64,000 nt of DNA from JAWKRB01 sp041389885 (lineage in GTDB: Bacteria > Myxococcota_A > Polyangia > Polyangiales > Ga0077539), in the NCBI GenBank assembly GCA_041389885.1, contig JAWKRB010000013.1, positions 124,001 to 188,000 on the forward strand, given 5' to 3'. Below, in pieces: positions 16,638 through 25,807 of this stretch (position 1 is the first letter of the stretch; each line of letters opens with the position of its first letter). The notes beneath the pieces were generated by a model. The model had not been told where the DNA came from. It did not search any database and saw nothing but the letters and a program-made list of their open reading frames with translations. A program made the position numbers and the translations under genes.

Positions 16638-17570
16638 ATGGACCCGTCCTCCCTCGCCTCGCTCTCGCGCATCGCGGTCCCCGCGACCTACGTCGTCGCC
16701 GGCGCGCTCATCGTCGCCGAGCGCGTCGCGCTCCACGCGATGCGTCGCCCCCGGCGCGCGCGCCAGGCCCTCGCGAGCCTCGCGAGCGGCGCGATGGCCT
16801 TCGGCCTCCTCGCGATCGCCTCGCGCCTGCTCTTCGTGCACGTGATGACGCGCGCGTGGAGCCTCCGCGCGGTCGACCTCGGCGCGGGGATCCTCGCGTG
16901 GCTCGCGGCCTTCGTGGTCTATGACTTCATGTTCTGGTTCGCGCACGTCGCGGGGCATCGCGTGCGCGTGCTCTGGTGCTTCCACAGCGTGCACCACACG
17001 GCCACCGAGATGCGGCTCACCACCGCCGTGCGCGGGTCGGCCTTCGACTTCGTGTACCTCCCCTGGTTCTTCGTGTGGATCCCCGCCCTCGGCGTGCACC
17101 CCGCGATGCTCCTCGTGGTCGAGTCGCTCTCGCGCATGTGGGGCGTCGCGACGCACGTGAGCCCGTCGATCGTGGGTCGCCTCGGCGCCCTCGACCGCGC
17201 GCTGGTCACCCCCAGCGTTCACCGCGTGCACCACGGCACCGAGCTCGCGTACCTCGACACGAACTACGGCGAGGTCCTGCTCCTCTGGGATCGCCTCTTC
17301 GGCACCTACGCCCCCGAGCGCGAGGCGCCCACCTACGGCGTGCTCAAGCCCGTCGACCCCTGCGACGTCGCCGAGGTGCAGCTCTCTCCCTGGCGCGACC
17401 TCTGGCGCGACCTGCGCCGCGCGCCCACGCTCTCGGCGCGCCTGCGCTACCTCTTCGACGCGCCGGGGTGGTCCCACGACGGCGAGGACCTGCGGGTCAC
17501 GACGCTCCGTCGGCGCGCGCTTTACTCACCCACCGCCGCGGGCGACCCTCCCGCCCCACCATGCCCCTGA
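16638..17570 (+). CDS. Sterol desaturase / fatty-acid hydroxylase family protein
   Basis: A 310-residue membrane di-iron hydroxylase. Histidine clusters expected of the family are present: HVAGH, HSVHH and HRVHH, each near membrane helices. Hydrophobic segments occur at about residues 12-30, 52-72, 83-102 and 130-155. These enzymes oxidise membrane lipids (sterols, hopanoids, carotenoids or fatty acids) using oxygen; the substrate is not predictable. The start at ATG 16638 removes a proline-rich extension. The C-terminal 60 residues are soluble. The gene is followed by the helicase after 28 bases, possibly co-transcribed. Confidence 0.88.
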   Translation: MDPSSLASLSRIAVPATYVVAGALIVAERVALHAMRRPRRARQALASLASGAMAFGLLAIASRLLFVHVMTRAWSLRAVDLGAGILAWLAAFVVYDFMFWFAHVAGHRVRVLWCFHSVHHTATEMRLTTAVRGSAFDFVYLPWFFVWIPALGVHPAMLLVVESLSRMWGVATHVSPSIVGRLGALDRALVTPSVHRVHHGTELAYLDTNYGEVLLLWDRLFGTYAPEREAPTYGVLKPVDPCDVAEVQLSPWRDLWRDLRRAPTLSARLRYLFDAPGWSHDGEDLRVTTLRRRALYSPTAAGDPPAPPCP

Positions 17571-17598
17571 CCCTCCGCCGCGCCGTGCTCCGCGCGCG

Positions 17599-20013
17599 AT
17601 GAAGCACGACGCGCTCCCCATCGACGCGCTCCGCGAGCGCTTCGTCGAGACGCTCTCGCGCGCCACCGTCGTGCTCACCTCGCCCACGGGATCGGGCAAG
17701 AGCACGCAGGTCCCGCGGTGGCTCGCGGCCCTCCCCGACGCGCCGCGGGTGCTGGTGGTCGAGCCGCGACGACTCGCCTGCCGCGCCCTCGCCTCCCGCG
17801 TCGCGGAGCTCGAAGGCACGGCCCTCGGTGACCGCGTCGGGTACAACGTGCGCGACGAGCGCAAGCAGTCCGACCGCACGAAGGTGCTCTTCGTGACGCC
17901 GGGCGTGGCGCTGAGGATGTTCCCCGAGTGGACGCGCTACGGCGCGGTGGTGCTCGATGAGTTTCACGAGCGCAGCCTCGACACCGACCTGCTCCTCGGG
18001 CTCCTCGCGAAACACTACCAGGGCCGCCTCGTGGTGATGTCGGCGACCCTCGCGGGGGACCGCATCGCCGCGCACCTCGGCGGCGAGCACCTCGCGGGCA
18101 GCGCGCGGACCTTTCCCGTCGAGCACCGCTACCTCGCCGACCACCCCTCGCAGCTCCCCCACGAAGACCGCATCGACCACCGCGTGCGCCGCGCCCTCGA
18201 CGCCGCGAAGGGAGACCCCGGCGACGTGCTCGTGTTTCTCCCCGGCAAGGGCGAGATCAACGAGTGCCTGCGGGCCTTGCGAGGGAGGCCCGAGCTCGAG
18301 GTCATCGCGCTCCACGGATCGCTCACCCTGGAGTCTCAGCGCGAGGCCTTTCGCAGCAGCACGCGACGCAAGGTCGTGCTCGCGACGAACGTGGCCGAGA
18401 CCTCGGTGACCATCCCTGGGATTGGCGTGGTGATCGACGTGGGCATGGTCCGACAGACGCGCTACCGCGGAGGGCGCGCGTCGCTGGTGCTCGTGCCCAT
18501 CGCCAACGACAGCGCCGACCAGCGCGCGGGCCGCGCAGGACGCACCGCCCCCGGCGTCGCCTACCGCCTCTGGAGCCAGGCCGCGCGCCTCGCCGCCGCC
18601 ACGCTCCCGGAGGTGTACCGCGAGTCGCTGGTGCCCATGGTCCTCGCGGCGGCGGCGTGCGGCACGCGCCCTGAAGACCTGCCCCTCCTCGACGCGCCCA
18701 AGCCCGGCGCGATGACCGACGCCCGCGCCGAGCTCAGCGCCCTCGGCGCCCTCGCGCCCGACGGCTCGCTCACCGACCTCGGCCGCGAGCTCTTCGGCCT
18801 CCCCGTCGACGCGCAGCTCGGGAGACTCCTGGTCGAAGCCCGCGCCACGGGCGCCCTCGAAGACGTCATCGACCTCATCGCCGCGCTCGGCACAGGCCGC
18901 CCGATGTTCTCAGGACGCGGCGCCGTCGACGACGACCACAGCCTGCGCGCGGGCGGCTGCGACGCCACGGCGCTCATTCGCGCGGTGCGCTGGGGCGACC
19001 CCGAGAGCGACGGGATTCACCGCGTGGCCCTCGACGAGGCGCGTCGCACGAGCCAGCGATTGCGCCGCGCGCACGGGCTCTCCGAGCGCGCCGCGTACGA
19101 CACCCCCATCGACCGCGAGCGCCTCGCGCGCACGGCGCTGGCGGCCGATCCTCGCTGCGTGCACGTCGCCCGCAAGCGCGGCAACGACATCGCGTGGAGC
19201 AACGGCGGCACCGAGCTCGAGCTCGCGAAGGAGAGCGCGGTGAACGCCGTGCTCAAAGAGATCGACGCCATCGCCGTGCTCGACAGCCGCGCCGTGGGCG
19301 AAGGGCGCGACGCGGCGCTCTACGTGACCTGCGCCACACCCCTGCCGCGACCGTGGTTGCTCGAAGCGGGCATCGGGAGGGACCGCCTCGCGTCGGTGAC
19401 GGTGACCCGCGGGCGCGCCGTGGCGAAGATCGAGCGGGTGTACGCGCGCAAGGTGCTCGGCGAGCGCGAGGAGGTGCCCGAGGGCGAGGTCGCCCGTGAC
19501 GCCATCGCCGAGCTCTTTCTGCGCGGTTCGATCTTTCGCGAGAGCCTCCCGATCACCCGCGAGCGCCTCGCGGCGACGGCCCTCGCGTCGCGGCTGCACG
19601 GGCGCGGGCGCATCCCCGACGACGAGATGAAGCCGGTTCCTCTCGAAGCGTGCGAGGTCGGCGTGTGGGTGCGCGCGAGACTCACAGAGCTCGGGGTCAC
19701 CCGCGGCGACGAGCTCGCGATGCTCTCGGCCGAGGACCTCCTCGCCCCCGACCTCCCCGACGCCGTGCGCGCGGTGCTCGACAAGGAATTCCCGCGCACG
19801 GTGCGCGTGGGCGACGCGGTGTACGAGGCCGACTACGACCTCGGGCGAAGGTCCGTGACCCTGAAGATGGTGCACGGCAACCGCAAGGATCCCCCTCCGC
19901 TGCAGTACCTCCCGCGCTTCGCGGGGCTGCGCGTCTGCGTCGAGGCGGGCCGCGCGATGTGGATTATATTGGCAGGCCGAAGTGGTCTAATTTTTGGTAA
20001 ATTTATAGTTTGA
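17599..20013 (+). CDS. HrpB-like DEAH-box ATP-dependent helicase
   Basis: An 804-residue helicase of the DEAH superfamily. Motif I is SPTGSGKST at about residues 28-36; motif II is DEFHERSLD, the DEFH form typical of HrpB; motif III is SAT; motif VI is the DQRAGRAGRTAPG region. The helicase-associated (HA2/OB) C-terminal part follows, ending with RKDPPPLQYLPRFAGLRVCV. The last 18 residues (MWIILAGRSGLIFGKFIV) come from an abrupt AT-rich stretch and look foreign to the protein. The cellular role of HrpB helicases is poorly defined; RNA or ribosome work is assumed. Confidence 0.85.
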   Translation: MKHDALPIDALRERFVETLSRATVVLTSPTGSGKSTQVPRWLAALPDAPRVLVVEPRRLACRALASRVAELEGTALGDRVGYNVRDERKQSDRTKVLFVTPGVALRMFPEWTRYGAVVLDEFHERSLDTDLLLGLLAKHYQGRLVVMSATLAGDRIAAHLGGEHLAGSARTFPVEHRYLADHPSQLPHEDRIDHRVRRALDAAKGDPGDVLVFLPGKGEINECLRALRGRPELEVIALHGSLTLESQREAFRSSTRRKVVLATNVAETSVTIPGIGVVIDVGMVRQTRYRGGRASLVLVPIANDSADQRAGRAGRTAPGVAYRLWSQAARLAAATLPEVYRESLVPMVLAAAACGTRPEDLPLLDAPKPGAMTDARAELSALGALAPDGSLTDLGRELFGLPVDAQLGRLLVEARATGALEDVIDLIAALGTGRPMFSGRGAVDDDHSLRAGGCDATALIRAVRWGDPESDGIHRVALDEARRTSQRLRRAHGLSERAAYDTPIDRERLARTALAADPRCVHVARKRGNDIAWSNGGTELELAKESAVNAVLKEIDAIAVLDSRAVGEGRDAALYVTCATPLPRPWLLEAGIGRDRLASVTVTRGRAVAKIERVYARKVLGEREEVPEGEVARDAIAELFLRGSIFRESLPITRERLAATALASRLHGRGRIPDDEMKPVPLEACEVGVWVRARLTELGVTRGDELAMLSAEDLLAPDLPDAVRAVLDKEFPRTVRVGDAVYEADYDLGRRSVTLKMVHGNRKDPPPLQYLPRFAGLRVCVEAGRAMWIILAGRSGLIFGKFIV

Positions 20014-20039
20014 AAAAAATTCGCGCTCCTCGCGGGCGC
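20013..20039 (-). terminator. Possible intrinsic terminator of lipoprotein gene
   Basis: Read on the minus strand, the lipoprotein stop codon is followed by GCGC, a nine-base loop, GCGC and then a run of seven T. The stem is short, so the call is weak, but the T-tract is the only one seen in a GC-rich setting. Confidence 0.35.
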
Positions 20040-20768
20040 TCAGCGCACGGGGAGGTCGCACTGACGCGTGGTGCGAAAGCACACGGTGTTCATCGGGCAG
20101 CGCGTGGCGGGACCGTCGGGGTCGCAGGCGATGGGCGCGCAGCGGGTGTAGACCACGCACGCTCCCCAGCAGCCGCCGCGCACCTCGCGCACCTCGCCGC
20201 CGCCGGCGCAGGGCTGGGGCAGCGCGTTGCAGAGCACCGTGGCCGGGTCGCAGTTGAGCGCCGCGCCAGAGTCGCCGGCGTCGCAGCGCCACATGCGGTC
20301 GACGCACGCGCAGGAGGGACCCGGCGGCCGCCCCGCGCAGCCGCACTCGCTCAGCGGGATCATCCCATCGCCGCAGCGCCAGGTGCCGCCCTCGCAGCGG
20401 GCCTGGGTGACCGTGTCGCCGCAGACGCCTCCGGACGTCCCTGTCGCGCACGAGGTGGGCTCGCCGACGCAGGCCACCGCGTCCGTCGCGGTCGGGACAT
20501 CCGTCGCGCTCGGGACATCCGTCGCGCTCGGGACATCCGTCGCGCTCGGGACGTCCGTCGCGCTCGGGACGTCCGTCGCGCTCGGGACGTCCGTCGCGGC
20601 GGAGACGTCGCTCGGCGGCGCGGAGACGTCGACGGTCGCGAGCTCTGCGCCCGCGTCACGGACGGCGGCGTCGACCGCCGCGCTCGTGGCCGAGCATCCG
20701 AGCGCGCCGAGGAGCACCCACGCCGCGGCTTGTTGAAGCCTTGAGGTCATCGAAGCGGTCTGGCTCAT
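20040..20768 (-). CDS. Cysteine-rich repeat-linker lipoprotein
   Basis: A 242-residue lipoprotein. MSQTASMTSRLQQAAAWVLL followed by GALGC ends in lipobox ALGC; ATG 20750 (MTSRLQQ) is an equally good start. The linker carries A-T-D-V-P-S six-residue repeats. The mature domain is small and rich in cysteine (about 20 residues, for example CGCAGRPPGPSCAC), suggesting a disulfide-stabilised extracellular domain. No family is recognised. It converges with the helicase gene. Confidence 0.75.
   Translation of the reverse strand: MSQTASMTSRLQQAAAWVLLGALGCSATSAAVDAAVRDAGAELATVDVSAPPSDVSAATDVPSATDVPSATDVPSATDVPSATDVPSATDVPTATDAVACVGEPTSCATGTSGGVCGDTVTQARCEGGTWRCGDGMIPLSECGCAGRPPGPSCACVDRMWRCDAGDSGAALNCDPATVLCNALPQPCAGGGEVREVRGGCWGACVVYTRCAPIACDPDGPATRCPMNTVCFRTTRQCDLPVR
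20483..20608 (-). repeat. Seven 18-bp repeats in lipoprotein linker
   Basis: Seven 18-bp units (ccgtcgcgctcgggacat and close variants) encode A-T-D-V-P-S on the minus strand. Internal units differ only at one synonymous position (acat or acgt). Copy-number change would keep frame. Confidence 0.92.
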
Positions 20769-20944
20769 CGCAGCGCGGTTGTACCGCATCGGGCGCCGAT
20801 GCGAGGCGCCCACGGAGCTTGCCTCGGGCGCATCGCGGGTGTTAGCCCCCCTTCGCCGTCGAGCGGACCTCGCCGAGCCTCGCGGAGGGAACCGATGCGC
20901 ACGCTTCTTCAGAACGGCCACGCCCAGACCCCAGGGGACGCGCG

Positions 20945-22488
20945 ATGAGCGCCGTCTCCGACGCCCGGCCGCCCCTCTTCTCGGGCCTCCGCGGCGACGT
21001 CGCGCGCCGCGCGGCGGTGTACGCCAGCGACTGGCGCGACGGGCTGCACCCGAAGATCGCGGCCTCGACGCTCTTTCTGTTCTTCGCGTGCTGCGCGCCG
21101 GCGATCGCCTTCGGCGGGCTGATGGCCGAGCTCACGGGCGGCGCCATCGGCGCGGTCGAGATGCTCGTGGCGACCTCCGCGTGCGGGGTGGCCTACGCGC
21201 TCTTCGCGGCGCAGCCGCTGACGATCCTCGGGGGCACCGGGCCGCTGCTGGTGTTCACCGGGCTGCTCTACCAGCTCTGTCAGCGCCTGGGCCTGGCCTT
21301 TCTGCCGGTCTACGCCTGGGTGGGCCTGTGGACGGCGCTCCTGCTCGTGGTGCTGGTGGCGGTGGGCGCCAACCGCTTCATCGACCGCTTCACCCGCTTC
21401 ACCGACGAGACCTTCGCGGCGTTGATCTCGCTGATCTTCATCGTGCAGGCGGCGCAGAGCGTTCGCCTCGACTTCTCCCACGAGTCGCACACCAACGGCT
21501 CGGCGCTGTTTCGCTGCTCATCGCCCTGGGCACCTACGTCGGCGCGCGCGCAACATGGCGCGCATGCGCAGGAGCCACCTGCGGGGCTGGCTGCGGGAGT
21601 TCCTCGCCGACTTCGGGTTTACCATCGCGGTGATCGCGGGTGAGCGCGGCGTATGCCGCTGCTGCTCGAGTCGGTGCGGGTTCGCACGCTGGAGGTGCCG
21701 CTCGAGTTCGCGACGACCTCGGGGCGGCCGTGGCGCGTCGACCCCTTCTCGGCGCCGCGGTGGGTGTGGCTCGCGTCGGCGATCCCCGCGTCGCTCGTCG
21801 CGGTGCTGGTGTATTCTCGATCGGGAACATCACTGCCTGCCTGGTGAACAGCGCGCAGCACCGGCTGCGCAAGGGGCACGGCTACGACCTCGACCTGCTC
21901 GTGGTGGCCGCGCTCCTGGGGGTGATGTCCCTCTTCGGGCTCCCGTGGCTCGTGGGCGCGACGGTGCGCCTGCTCAAACCACGTGCGTGAGCTCCTCCAC
22001 CGCGAAGAGCCTCCGGGGGCGAGGACTCGCCCGCGCCGCGCATCGAGTCGGTGCGCGAGAACCGCGTGTCTCCGCTGCTGATCCACGCGCTCGTCGGCGC
22101 GTCGCTGCTGGCGACGCCGGTGCTCCGCACGATCCCCCTCGCGGCGCTGCACGGGCTCTTTCTGTACATGGGCGTGGCGTCGATGCACGGCAACCAGTTC
22201 TTCGAGCGCGTGGACCTCTGGTTCAAAGACCCGGCGATGTACCCCAGCACCCACTTTCTGCGCCGGGTGCCCACGCGCACGGTGCACCTCTTCACGGCGC
22301 TCCAGGCCGTGTGCCTCGCGGTGCTCTGGGTGGTGAAGGCCAGCCCCGCGGGGATCTTGTTCCCGCTCTTCATCGCGCTGCTGGTGCCCGTGCGGGGCAT
22401 GATGCCCCGGTGGTTCGACCCCGCCCACGTCGAGGCCCTCGACGCCGAGGTCGAGCCCGACGAAGAGAACGAGCGCATGTCCGAGTGA
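20945..22488 (+). pseudogene. SLC4-type anion (bicarbonate) transporter, multiply frameshifted
   Basis: The product resembles the eukaryotic-type SLC4/HCO3 cotransporter membrane domain. The first part is intact (DWRDGLHPKIAASTLFLFF, PLTILGGTGPLLVFTG, FIDRFTRFTDETFAALISL). From about 21511 the frame changes repeatedly: LLIALGTYVGAR, then RSHLRGWLREFLADFGFTIA, then TLEVPLEFATTSGRPWRVDPF, then NITACLVNSAQHRLRKGHGY, and finally an intact end from 22051 (ASMHGNQFFERVDLWFKDPA). Read together these give one full-length protein of about 510 residues. The shifts at 21511, near 21640, near 21815 and near 22000 fall in or beside short homopolymers, so sequencing error is a serious alternative to true decay. 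Confidence 0.75.
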
Positions 22489-22545
22489 GGCCCCCGCCGG
22501 GGTCGCTGGACAAGCACCGCGCATCCCGTGTCTCCTCCGAGGCTC

Positions 22546-24408
22546 ATGACGCGCGCGAAGCTCCTCGGGTTGTGCCTCCCCCTCGCGCTCTCGGCCTGCG
22601 GCGAGAGCGTGGTGTACGTCTACGTCGAAGCCGGCGTGAGCCCGGACGCGCCCGCCGCCGACGTCGTCGCGCCGGTCGACGTCATCACGCCGGTCGATGT
22701 CGTCGCGCCGGTCGACGCCGGGCCGAGCTGCAGCGTCGGGCAGGTGCTCTGCGCCGGGCGGTGCTCCGACACCACGAGCGACCGGGCCCACTGCGGCGCC
22801 TGCGGCAACGCCTGCGCGTCCGGGCAGGTCTGCGCGATGGGCGCCTGCCGCGTCGAGTGCCCCGCGCCCCTCACGACCTGCGTGGCCGGCGGAGACCCGC
22901 GCGACGGCGGCGGCGCCGTGTCGTGCGTCGACACCCGCAACGACCGCGCGAACTGCGGCGACTGCGGCACCGCCTGCCCCGCGGGGAACGCCTGCGTCGA
23001 CGGGCGCTGCGGCCCGCTCTGCGCGCCGGGCTTCACCGCCTGCGGCGGCCGCTGCGTCGACACCCTCTCCGACGCCGCGAACTGCGGCGACTGCGGCGCC
23101 GCCTGCGCCGCGGGTCAGGTGTGCGCGATGAGCACCTGCGTGTCGGCCTGCCCCGCGGGCCTCGTCGACTGCGGCGGTCGCTGCGTCGACCCGCAGACCG
23201 ACGTCTCCCACTGCGGCGCCTGCGGCACCGCCTGCACCTCCGGCGAGGGCTGCGTCGCCGGGCGCTGCACCCCCAACCCCTGCCCGATGGGCCAGAGCCG
23301 CTGCGCGGGCGCCTGCCGCGACGTGCAGAGCGACCGCGCGAACTGCGGCGCCTGCGGGACCCAGTGCGCGGCGGGGCAGGTCTGCGCCGGCGGGCGCTGC
23401 GCCACCGAGTGCGCCCAGGGGCAGGGCGTGTGCGCGGGCGCGTGCGCCAACCTCCAGAGCGACAACCTCCACTGCGGCGCGTGCGGAAACCGCTGCGCCG
23501 CAGGCACCGCGTGCGCGATGGGGCAGTGCGTCGCGAGCTGCCCGACGGGCCTGAGCCCCTGCGACGGGGTCTGCCGCGACCTCTTCAACGACAACACCCA
23601 CTGCGGCGCCTGCGGCAACCGCTGCGGCAGCGGCAGCGCCTGCGTGAACGGCGGCTGCGTGGTGACCTGCGTGCCGGGGCTCACGGCCTGCGGCGGCGCG
23701 TGCCGAAACCTCCAGACCGACGACGCGCACTGCGGCGGCTGCGGCGTCTCGTGCGGCGGGGGCACGACCTGCGTCGCGGGGCTCTGCACCCTCCCCTGCC
23801 CGTCGGGGCAGACGGTGTGCGCGGGCGCCTGCGTGAGCACGCAGAGCAGCAACGCCCACTGCGGGTCCTGCGGCAACGCGTGCGGCACGGGCGAGAGCTG
23901 CGTGAGCGGCGTCTGCACGCGGGCCTTCGTGGGCGCGGGCAGCTCGTGGACCGCCAACGGGCGCGTCTACGGTCGGTACACCTGGGCCCAGGGCGGCGCG
24001 ACGAACACCGGGCGCGCCGCGGCCGAGGCCGCCTGCGTTCGCCTCGGGGGCGCCCTCGCCCGGCCGAACTCCCAGGCCGAGTGGGACGGGATCTACGCCG
24101 CCCTCGCCGCCGACACCACGGGCTGGTGGATCGACGGGCACAACAACTTCACCTGCGGCAACGCCACCACCGCCACGCCGAAGCCCTACCAGTACGGGCT
24201 GATGTACACGCCCACGGGTCAGGCCACGATGTACACGGGCTGCAACTGCACCTCGAGCGAGCAGGGGCTCGTGGTGTACCGCAAGGGCACGTCGACGAAC
24301 TTCGACGGGTGCACGGGCACCAACACCGCGACCGGCGCGATGGGCGTGATGGACGAGCAGCTCACCTACGCCCACTCCGGCATCGTGGGCTTCATCTGCT
24401 CGCGCTGA
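22546..24408 (+). CDS. Stig1-like cysteine-repeat lipoprotein with lectin-like end
   Basis: A 620-residue lipoprotein; MTRAKLLGLCLPLALSAC gives lipobox LSAC. A short V-A-P-V-D linker follows. About nine repeats then run to roughly residue 460, each of the form C-x-G-x-C-x-D-x2-x-D-x2-H/N-C-G-A-C-G-x2-C-x2-G-x2-C, as in Stig1-type domains common in myxobacterial secreted proteins. The C-terminal 150 residues (RAAAEAACVRLGGALARPNS, WWIDGHNNF, a final FICSR) resemble a C-type-lectin-like fold. Likely a cell-surface adhesive or binding protein. ATG 22546 is preferred over GTG 22528. Confidence 0.85.
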   Translation: MTRAKLLGLCLPLALSACGESVVYVYVEAGVSPDAPAADVVAPVDVITPVDVVAPVDAGPSCSVGQVLCAGRCSDTTSDRAHCGACGNACASGQVCAMGACRVECPAPLTTCVAGGDPRDGGGAVSCVDTRNDRANCGDCGTACPAGNACVDGRCGPLCAPGFTACGGRCVDTLSDAANCGDCGAACAAGQVCAMSTCVSACPAGLVDCGGRCVDPQTDVSHCGACGTACTSGEGCVAGRCTPNPCPMGQSRCAGACRDVQSDRANCGACGTQCAAGQVCAGGRCATECAQGQGVCAGACANLQSDNLHCGACGNRCAAGTACAMGQCVASCPTGLSPCDGVCRDLFNDNTHCGACGNRCGSGSACVNGGCVVTCVPGLTACGGACRNLQTDDAHCGGCGVSCGGGTTCVAGLCTLPCPSGQTVCAGACVSTQSSNAHCGSCGNACGTGESCVSGVCTRAFVGAGSSWTANGRVYGRYTWAQGGATNTGRAAAEAACVRLGGALARPNSQAEWDGIYAALAADTTGWWIDGHNNFTCGNATTATPKPYQYGLMYTPTGQATMYTGCNCTSSEQGLVVYRKGTSTNFDGCTGTNTATGAMGVMDEQLTYAHSGIVGFICSR

Positions 24409-24414
24409 CGACGC

Positions 24415-24852
24415 TCAGACGTCGCGGACCTCGACGAGCTCGCCCTCGACCGCGCCGTCGGTGACCTCGATGAGGTTCGTCAGCAGGTTGCCGAACACGT
24501 CGCGCAGGGTGACCGCGCGGGGGTCGACGAAGGGCACGCCGCCGATCTCCGACGCGAGCACCGTCGCGCCCGTGCTGCTGGGCAGCGCCTTGAACGACAG
24601 CACCGAGAGCGTGCGCTCGCTCACGGCGAGCTGGTCGATGGGGAGCTCGACGAGGGCGTCGCGCGCCGCGCGGGCGGCGGCGTTCACCGCGGGCGCCGAG
24701 AGCTCGGCGCGGCCCGTGCCCATCGCGGCGCTCACGTCGTTGAGGGGCGTCGGCTCGTCGCCCACGTGGTGCTGCACGTTGTCGCGCAGCAGCGCGTAGG
24801 TGATCCACCGAACCTCGAACGAACCCTTCGGACCCACGAATAGAAAGCTCAT
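24415..24852 (-). CDS. Hypothetical protein (145 aa)
   Basis: A soluble 145-residue protein without signal peptide. It begins MSFLFVGPKGSFEVRW and has mixed alpha/beta character. An AGGGTGG stretch about a dozen bases upstream may serve as ribosome site. It converges with the Stig1-like lipoprotein gene and lies 40 bases downstream of the DUF2520-type gene, so co-transcription is plausible. No family recognised. Confidence 0.6.
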   Translation of the reverse strand: MSFLFVGPKGSFEVRWITYALLRDNVQHHVGDEPTPLNDVSAAMGTGRAELSAPAVNAAARAARDALVELPIDQLAVSERTLSVLSFKALPSSTGATVLASEIGGVPFVDPRAVTLRDVFGNLLTNLIEVTDGAVEGELVEVRDV

Positions 24853-24892
24853 CGTAGGTCCACCCTACCACCACCCTCGGCCGACCCGACGC

Positions 24893-25732
24893 TCAGCCCG
24901 CGCGCGCGCGCACGACCTCGCGCGCCGCCGCGAGCACCTCGGGCGGGAGCTCGCGGCGCGCCTCGAGGGCGTCGAGCACCTGCTCGAGCGCCGCCGCGTA
25001 CATCGCCGCGACGCGGGGCCGCGGCGACATCGCGTCGAGGTGGCTCGCCACCGCGCCCGTGTCGTGACGACGGAGCGGCGAGGCCAGCGCCGCCCACGCG
25101 CCGTCGCGCGCGACGTTGTCGGCCACGGAGCGCAGCAGCGAGGCCACCATCTCGCGCTGCGCGCGGTCGGAGGGCGCGGGGGACATCACCTCGGAGAACA
25201 TCGCCGAGGCGCCCTGCGCCAGGGCCACGGCGCCCGTGGCGACCAGCGCGGCCGCGGCGTGGTAGCCCGCGCGGTGCACCGTCGACGCGCGGTGCACCGT
25301 CGCGCCCGCGTCGCCCAGCATCCGCAGGACCTCGGCGTGCGCGTCGTCGTCGCCCTCGAAGACGAAGGCGCGGTCGCGGAGGTCGGCGCGCTCCGAGGGG
25401 GACGACACCGCCGCCAGGGGGTGCAGCGAGCCCAGCGACGCGCCGCTCGCGCGCGCGGCGTCGAGGGCGTCGGGGCCGCGCATCCCCGCGAGGTGGAGCA
25501 CCACGTCCCCCGCCCGGAGCGACGGCGAGGCCGCCGCGGCCACGCCCTCGAGCACCCGGTCGGGCACCGCGAGGATCAGCGTGATGGCCCGCGCCCCCCG
25601 CCGCAGCGCCGCGCCCCCGGCGAGCGCCCGCCCCTCGTGCGTGACCGCCGCGGCGAAGCGCTCGGCGCAGGTGTTTCGCGTCGCGACCGCCATGCGGCCG
25701 TGACCGAGGATGTGCAGCTCTCTCGTCTCCAT
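24893..25732 (-). CDS. Rossmann-like / DUF2520 protein
   Basis: A 279-residue protein with an N-terminal NAD(P)-type Rossmann segment (ELHILGHGRMA at 5-15, ITLILAVPDRVLEG about 50-63) and a C-terminal helical half matching the DUF2520 arrangement (HPLAAVSS, HRAGYHAAAALVATGAVALA). The fold is related to pyrroline-5-carboxylate reductase and 6-phosphogluconate dehydrogenase, but the first nucleotide-binding loop reads GHGRMA rather than GxGxxG. In other bacteria such genes often sit beside pantothenate genes; none is seen here. Ribosome site AGGGGA precedes the ATG at good spacing. Confidence 0.75.
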   Translation of the reverse strand: METRELHILGHGRMAVATRNTCAERFAAAVTHEGRALAGGAALRRGARAITLILAVPDRVLEGVAAAASPSLRAGDVVLHLAGMRGPDALDAARASGASLGSLHPLAAVSSPSERADLRDRAFVFEGDDDAHAEVLRMLGDAGATVHRASTVHRAGYHAAAALVATGAVALAQGASAMFSEVMSPAPSDRAQREMVASLLRSVADNVARDGAWAALASPLRRHDTGAVASHLDAMSPRPRVAAMYAAALEQVLDALEARRELPPEVLAAAREVVRARAG

Positions 25733-25807
25733 GGGATCCCCTGCTCGGCTCCGGGTTCGCCGAGGTGACTGGCGGTGTTTCGTGGGGAGCTTCTCTCCCC
25801 GGGAGGG

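Noticed and set aside
20483..20608. Possible CRISPR array
   Set aside because: Same reasoning: contiguous 18-bp coding repeats without spacers.
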